From positions 227,066,532 through 227,130,531 of the forward strand of contig CM069432.1 of NCBI GenBank assembly GCA_035610365.1: 64,000 bases of DNA, given 5' to 3'. Both the position numbers and the translations under genes were made by a program. This DNA comes from Aquatica leii (taxonomy: Eukaryota > Arthropoda > Insecta > Coleoptera > Lampyridae). The notes beneath the pieces are model-generated. The model made no database searches. It was not told where the DNA came from and saw nothing but the letters and a program-made list of their open reading frames with translations. This document shows positions 59,151-64,000 of this stretch, piece by piece. The stretch's first letter is position 1, and every line of letters starts with the position of its first letter.

Positions 59151-60458
59151 CAAACGTGTCAGCATTGACTTACCCAAGGAAAGTACCAACGAAGTGCGCC
59201 GTAAACAAATGAATGATCCCGACTTAAGTAAAATCATCGACTGCTTCGAACGTCTTACTGATGATGTCGATTTTAAACGATGGACCGAATGTGGGTATAT
59301 TATGATTAACGGTATTCTACATCGCCATGTTCCTGACTCAGATGAAGAGACTGTTCAGCTAGTAGTTTTGAAGTCTTCTGTTAGTAAGATCATCTCGGAA
59401 TGTTCTGGTTCTCAATGAGCTGATCGTTATGGAGTCAATCGTACTTTGCAACAAATCGTCAGTAGATGCTATTGGACAAGTATGCGTCGTGGTATAACCC
59501 ATCACGTTGCAAAATGATTGCCAGAGGTATAAAGCTTCTAACTTGAAACCCATCGGACAGATTCAAACGAAGTTTTTTCTATGGACTTCTTTGGACCTCT
59601 ATTTGACAAAGAGCACGGATATAAATGGATGTACTTAATACAAGACACAACCAGTCGCTGGGTAGATCTCTTTACATTAAAAGTTGCTTCTGCTGAAAAT
59701 TGTTCTAGAATTCTTATAGATGAAATAATCTTACGTTTTGGATTTCCTAGGCGCGTAATTAGTGTTAAAAGGGTTCAGTTTGTGATTTATGTTATGCAAC
59801 AAACAGCTTATTGTCTCGTTTTTTTGCAGACTTCAGTGCCATCATCTGGAAGCTAACCCGGTTAAACGTAAAAACCGCGATTTAAAAACTCAACTTCTAA
59901 CTTAACTTAACTGCTAACAATTATACAAAATGGAAAGATAAACTCCCGGCAGTGCTATTTGCCATGAATAGTGTAAAATCTTAAACTACCGGTTCTAGTG
60001 TCGCTTATCTTACATTCGGACGCGAGTTACGCACGCCCGAAGACATACAGCGTGGTTTTCGTACGATTATAGAGAATGACAATTTCATTTCTCAACTAAC
60101 TCCTTACTTGCTTCATTTTGCTGATACCTTACGTCTTGCTCGTGAGAATCAAGAACAACAACATGACCGATATAAGAAGTACAACGATGCCAATTGTTGC
60201 CCAGGTGCAAATTTTCACATTGCAGACAAAGTGTTAATAAGAACGCATGTCTTCAGTAAAGCTAAAAATTCCTTTACTACCAAGTTTGCGCCTCGTCGTG
60301 ATGGTTCATATTTGATTCACAAGATCGTCACACCTACAACTTATGAGGTTACCTATGTTTGTAACCCAGATGAAATTTTAGGAAAATATCATGTTGCTGA
60401 TCTAACTCCTTTTAACTCAGACGAAGAAACCTATTCAAACTGGAAGTTGTTCTCGTGA
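59151..60458 (+). pseudogene. Gypsy integrase
   Basis: 59400-59560 gives the zinc-binding region (RYGVNRTLQQIVSRCYWTSM). 59581-59856 gives MDFFGPLFDKEHGYKWMYLI, with the first catalytic Asp in MDFFG, and LKVASAENCSRILIDEIILR. FGFPRRVISVKRVQFVIYVM follows, where the usual second catalytic SDNGVQF is SVKRVQF, so that Asp is lost. 60108-60458 gives the C-terminal part: LRLARENQEQQHDRYKKY, DKVLIRTHVFSKA, LGKYHVADLTPF. Frameshifts near 59410 and 59870. Confidence 0.87.
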
Positions 60459-60612
60459 ATCTAGTGAAGCTGCGACAGAAGCTCCTCACCCTTCCACCAC
60501 AACTTTTCACACAGCTTCTCGACAAAGAGTCCAGAAAAATAAGTGTCCCTGTTGCAAGTAAACCATTATTGTTGCTATTCGCGGGACACTTTATGAAGCA
60601 AAGGGGGAGATT

Positions 60613-60859
60613 TGTAACAACGAGTCGCACTGTCGCAACGACACGACAATAACACACACACTTTAGTAAGAGAGGGCGTGGTAACAAAAGACTACTTTTT
60701 ACATTAGTTTAATTTTTTCAATTCGATAAAAGTCAATTAAAGTGTTAATTCGTACGAATGTATCAGTTAACTAAATAAAACTGTGTGTTACGTGTATTAG
60801 TGGCTAACAATATTATAAATATCGAGACGAGGGTAATATCACCCACATCTGCCGCCACA
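60613..60859 (+). repeat. 3' LTR
   Basis: Starts TGTAACAACGAGTCGCACTG and ends CTGCCGCCACA, followed by the ATTA duplication. Confidence 0.9.
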
Positions 60860-60863
60860 ATTA

Positions 60864-62635
60864 TAAATTAATGCCAAATGTTTACAGTTAGTGACAATTG
60901 TACTTATTATTTAATCTAGGCAATTGTACCTATGCCGGTCGCTAAGGTAATACAAATTCGTATTACATGTATTTTGTATTCAATTTTTCAACTAATTATT
61001 TTATTTAAATAATCATTATAACAGCAATAATAGTTATAGTTAACGCACTTATGTGATTACACGACTCGGCCTACGGCCGCGTATGCAAATTTGCACATGC
61101 GTGCGTTAATACTATCCATGTATCCATATCCTCTTATTATTTGCCAGAATTAATTTGACATTCATATTGAATCCATAACTGCTTCTCATTATGTCCCGGT
61201 TGTTATGTATATGTATATGTTTACGCCACATAGTAAAAATAATATTTTTTACAAAAATTCTTTTATTATAAATGAGGCCTACTGTAAAACTTCAAGCTAT
61301 ACACGAAACGTGTTAAAGTATCAACCGTTTTGTTATTTGCGGATGATAATACAGTAAAGAATAGTGTTTATGTCTCTATTTAAGAAAACGAGAAAATTGC
61401 CGTTTAAGAACCGTGTATCTTAGCCTTCCGATAAGAGCTCTGCGTTGAAATTTTTAAAATACAAAACGTGAAATGAAGAAGACATTTTAGGTAAAACGAT
61501 ACAAATTTACATATCTAAAATGAGTATCTCATTTAAAGTAACAAAAGTAAAGACAAGCGCGGTAAACGTGTCATCAGTCAAATTTGCTACAAGCAGGAGA
61601 AAATGCGAGAAGGCGGTTAGCGATAACGTCATTTTTAAACGACATCGACGTGATACATTTAACGTAATCTAAAGATCAAAAACGTTTTATCCATCGTCTA
61701 TTCTTATTCCTACAGGACTTTAAATCACATATCAAATACTATTTTTCATGCACTTCGTGTATTTATAAGAGAATATTACTGTTTCTAATGTCGAGCCACT
61801 TCACAGTATAAATTTGTAATATAACCACCGTTATTTTCCGCTTGAGATCAAGTTTTTTTTTACTGTTTTCTCTACGTTATAACTTTAAGAGACACTCATA
61901 TACTACAAAGAATATTGTCTTTTGTAGTGGCATATAAGAAAATGGGACGGATATTGCATGGATTATTCAGAAACTCTTACACGCCGCAAACAAGCTCGAA
62001 AATTGACAATATCGTTACTGTGAACATTCAAACATTTTCTGCCAAGTTTACAATTTTGCTTGTATTTTATACAACGCATGTTTGACCATATGTACAGACA
62101 CAAATTAAGCAAAACATAGAAATTAATTTTAATTGATCTGTAGTATATTACGATGATTTTCAAAATATTTAAAAAATGTTTTGCGCAATTTTTTTTAAAC
62201 AAACATCAAATCAAATTTTAATGTTTGTTGAATTAAATTTAACAAGAAACGACATAAGATCCTGCATCATATTAAACAAATTAATACATTTAATAACCTT
62301 ATAAACGCATTTATTTTTTATAAAGACTGTAAACTTTATTTATAAAGACAAATAATTAATTCGTTGAGTAGAATTAATATTTGCTTGCTTTAATTTCGCC
62401 AGATTATGTTATATCTAACTAAAATTTTATTTTATATTTGATGTAGTATATAAACAGTTTACAGAATAGGACATGGTTTTATGTTTTATGTAAGATAAAA
62501 TTTTGCTAGAAAAATTGTTTTTTAGATTTTAAAGTTTTTATAAGTTGACTTTGATGTTTAAACAACCGTTACCTAACCGGTAATGTTTTAGTCCTCCTTT
62601 ACTATTGAATTTAATTAAGTTCGTTGTTATAAAGT
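60864..62635. other. Stretch without recognised gene
   Basis: AT-rich apart from a GC-richer patch at about 61050-61105 (CGACTCGGCCTACGGCCGCG, with the short inverted repeat GGCC..GGCC). The 79-codon minus frame at 62202-61963 has no motif. Confidence 0.4.
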
Positions 62636-62830
62636 TCTTCTTTAGGAGGGGCAAATAAACCCCTTCTTCAGGTCACCGTAATTTATTTGTAAGTATACGC
62701 TAACACAATTATGTAGCATACAACTAATATCATCATAGGTAAAAAGGTTTAACGTAGAAACTTACAAGAAAAAATTGGAGCGGAGTCGTCCTTAACTCTG
62801 ACGACATAGACACTTATACCAACATTAACA
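62636..62830 (-). mobile_element. Terminal fragment of a Penelope-like element (weak)
   Basis: Minus strand near 62675-62640: GGTGACCTGAAGAAGGGGTT, a loop, then CCCCTCCTAAAG. This has the hairpin CTGAAGA-AGGGG/CCCCT of a Penelope tail, with GAAAC decayed to TAAAG. About 62770-62790 (GGAGCGGAGT) is similar to 26705-26720 in element 1. No RT or endonuclease is attached. Confidence 0.4.
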
Positions 62831-63712
62831 TAATAATTAAAAATGTTTAGTATAACGCGGCAAACAACTGCATTACATGTATAATCAAAAATTCTATTTT
62901 CAATGTCAAAGTAATCATATCATAAATAAAAGATTAAGACAATAATATCAGGAATTTAGCGAACCTATCTAAAACTAACTTGCAATTTTTGAAATTAAAT
63001 TGTTATATACATTACTTAAGTTATTGTTGTCATTATTAAAACTGATGTTCCTGTATACATTAATAAATAAATATCATTTATGATATTAGTCTCTTTTTAT
63101 AGTTACTTTCTCTAAGAGTATGGGATTGTTAAAATCTAATATGATGTAACGCTAATGCAGTTTCATCTTTTTGTTACAACCATAGATGTGGTTATTATTC
63201 CGATTTTTTTTTCTGTTTTGTTTGTTCTATATAACACACTTGGCATCCCATACAGTCAAACTTGTACAGTGTCTCAAAAAAGTAATTGGACTTTTTTAAG
63301 CGCGACCTACAAGGTGCCTATCAAACTTACGTTATAACAAAGCGTCTAGTTAAATTTGACAACATTGGCATTGTAGATATTATTTGCAGCAATATTACGA
63401 GGTTACTAACCATTCTTCATAAGCACTGCCTAAAGCGTTCAAAGTACATGTTTCTTACCTGTAAATATCTTCCTCTCTTCTCTTCTACCTCTCTTAAAAC
63501 CCCAGACATGAAAGTTATCCAAATATATTCGAATTTATTATAACATTATCGGATAATATATAAGTCGTATTCTTTATATTATCCATTCAAAAAATATCAA
63601 AGTTACAAGAACACTAATTTTATTGATTTTATTTTACAATATAAATGCAAATAATCTAAGAACTGAACATTATTTATATAGTACCTACAATCGATACTAT
63701 ACATAAAGGTAC
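62831..63712. other. Stretch with one possible Tc1-type end
   Basis: TA followed by CAGTGTCTCAAAAAAGTAAT at 63265-63286 resembles the terminal repeat of Tc1-type transposons. No partner end or transposase was found. Nothing else recognised. Confidence 0.35.
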
Positions 63713-64000
63713 TTATTTATGAGATGTATTAAAGCAATTTATGCAGTAATGCGGCGAATTACTGCAATCCTTGCAGAACGTGTTAACTTTTTTCACAGTG
63801 TTTTTTGCAATTTCGCCGTTTCTTTTTTTTACATAGCAGCCCACACAGTATCGCCTTGTTTTGTGAGATGGGCCTTCTTTCTTTTCCATTTGGTGCTCGG
63901 ATTTCCTTTTGTTTCTTATGGCATTGGTTTCTGGTAATGTATCTGGTTCTGGTGCTTCCATTGTAAACAACATTTCTTCGTAAACTTTCTCACGGAATTC
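63713..64000 (-). CDS. 3' end of a piggyBac transposase gene (relic 5 or active copy), partial
   Basis: An open minus-strand frame enters from beyond the window (EFREKVYEEMLFTMEAPEPD) and ends at 63713. The C-terminal cysteine-rich finger is intact: RRYCVGCYVKKRNGEIAKN, then VKKVNTFCKDCSNSPHYC and INCFNTSHK. This Cys/His order is that of many piggyBac-type transposases and piggyBac-derived host genes. All 96 codons are open, unlike the other piggyBac relics here. The catalytic domain lies outside, so whether the copy is active or domesticated cannot be judged. Confidence 0.8.
   Translation of the reverse strand, partial: EFREKVYEEMLFTMEAPEPDTLPETNAIRNKRKSEHQMEKKEGPSHKTRRYCVGCYVKKRNGEIAKNTVKKVNTFCKDCSNSPHYCINCFNTSHK

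Larger units (their letters stand above)
56178..60859 (+). mobile_element. Gypsy-type LTR retrotransposon, complete but decayed
   Basis: Two LTRs of about 250 bases (56178 to about 56428 and 60613-60859) flank gag, protease, RT, RNase H and integrase in Gypsy order. Target duplication ATTA at 56174-56177 and 60860-60863. A polypurine tract AAAGGGGGAGA (about 60600-60610) precedes the 3' LTR. The internal genes carry stops and frameshifts throughout, and no envelope-like gene was seen. Confidence 0.93.

Noticed and set aside
56178-60859. Endogenous retrovirus with envelope
   Set aside because: After integrase only the polypurine tract and 3' LTR follow. No envelope-like frame with signal peptide and membrane segment is present.

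Overview
The window looks like AT-rich nuclear DNA from an insect, possibly a beetle; the lineage is an inference from the transposon mix and I cannot name a species. The evidence is spliced genes with GT-AG introns, short introns, AATAAA signals, and a dense set of decayed transposons (piggyBac, hAT, mariner-type, Penelope-like, non-LTR and Gypsy). Nothing in it is prokaryotic.

Only two host genes can be supported. The first, on the minus strand at 2967-5458, is a 12-exon secreted or lumenal GH31 glycosidase of the myogenesis-regulating-glycosidase type. All splice phases close to give 649 residues. The second, on the plus strand at 44935-45821, is a three-exon gene for a 261-residue secreted glutamine/tyrosine-rich protein that I cannot assign to a family.

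The rest is mobile DNA, much of it nested. 1-1935: non-LTR ORF2 remnant. 5890-7465: inverted pair of Tc/mariner-type 5' ends. 9456-10985: piggyBac relic. 11281-14640: non-LTR element with PHD-finger ORF1, endonuclease and reverse transcriptase. 14979-16600: piggyBac relic. 16628-23158: two head-to-tail copies of a 3.27 kb element with inverted ends, separated by (TA)n. 23289-24927: putative solo LTR. 26170-29130: Penelope-like element. 30224-30870: two 329-bp direct repeats, each carrying a hammerhead-ribozyme fold. 33385-35875: hAT relic with a mariner-type element inserted at 34006-35292. 37750-39600: piggyBac relic with a 270-bp hAT MITE inside. 39605-40540: second Penelope-like fragment with a GIY-YIG domain. 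41154-43723: second hAT copy. 46818-53012: Tc/mariner-type element with about 0.6 kb terminal inverted repeats, split by a piggyBac and a second putative LTR. 53020-54850: non-LTR relic. 56178-60859: Gypsy element with both LTRs and an ATTA target duplication. 63713-64000: 3' end of a fifth piggyBac gene that leaves the window.

The signal I would follow first is the hammerhead repeat pair at 30.2-30.9 kb. One copy has a complete conserved core, and a compensatory base-pair change between the copies supports an RNA structure. It resembles the retrozyme class of small self-cleaving retroelements.
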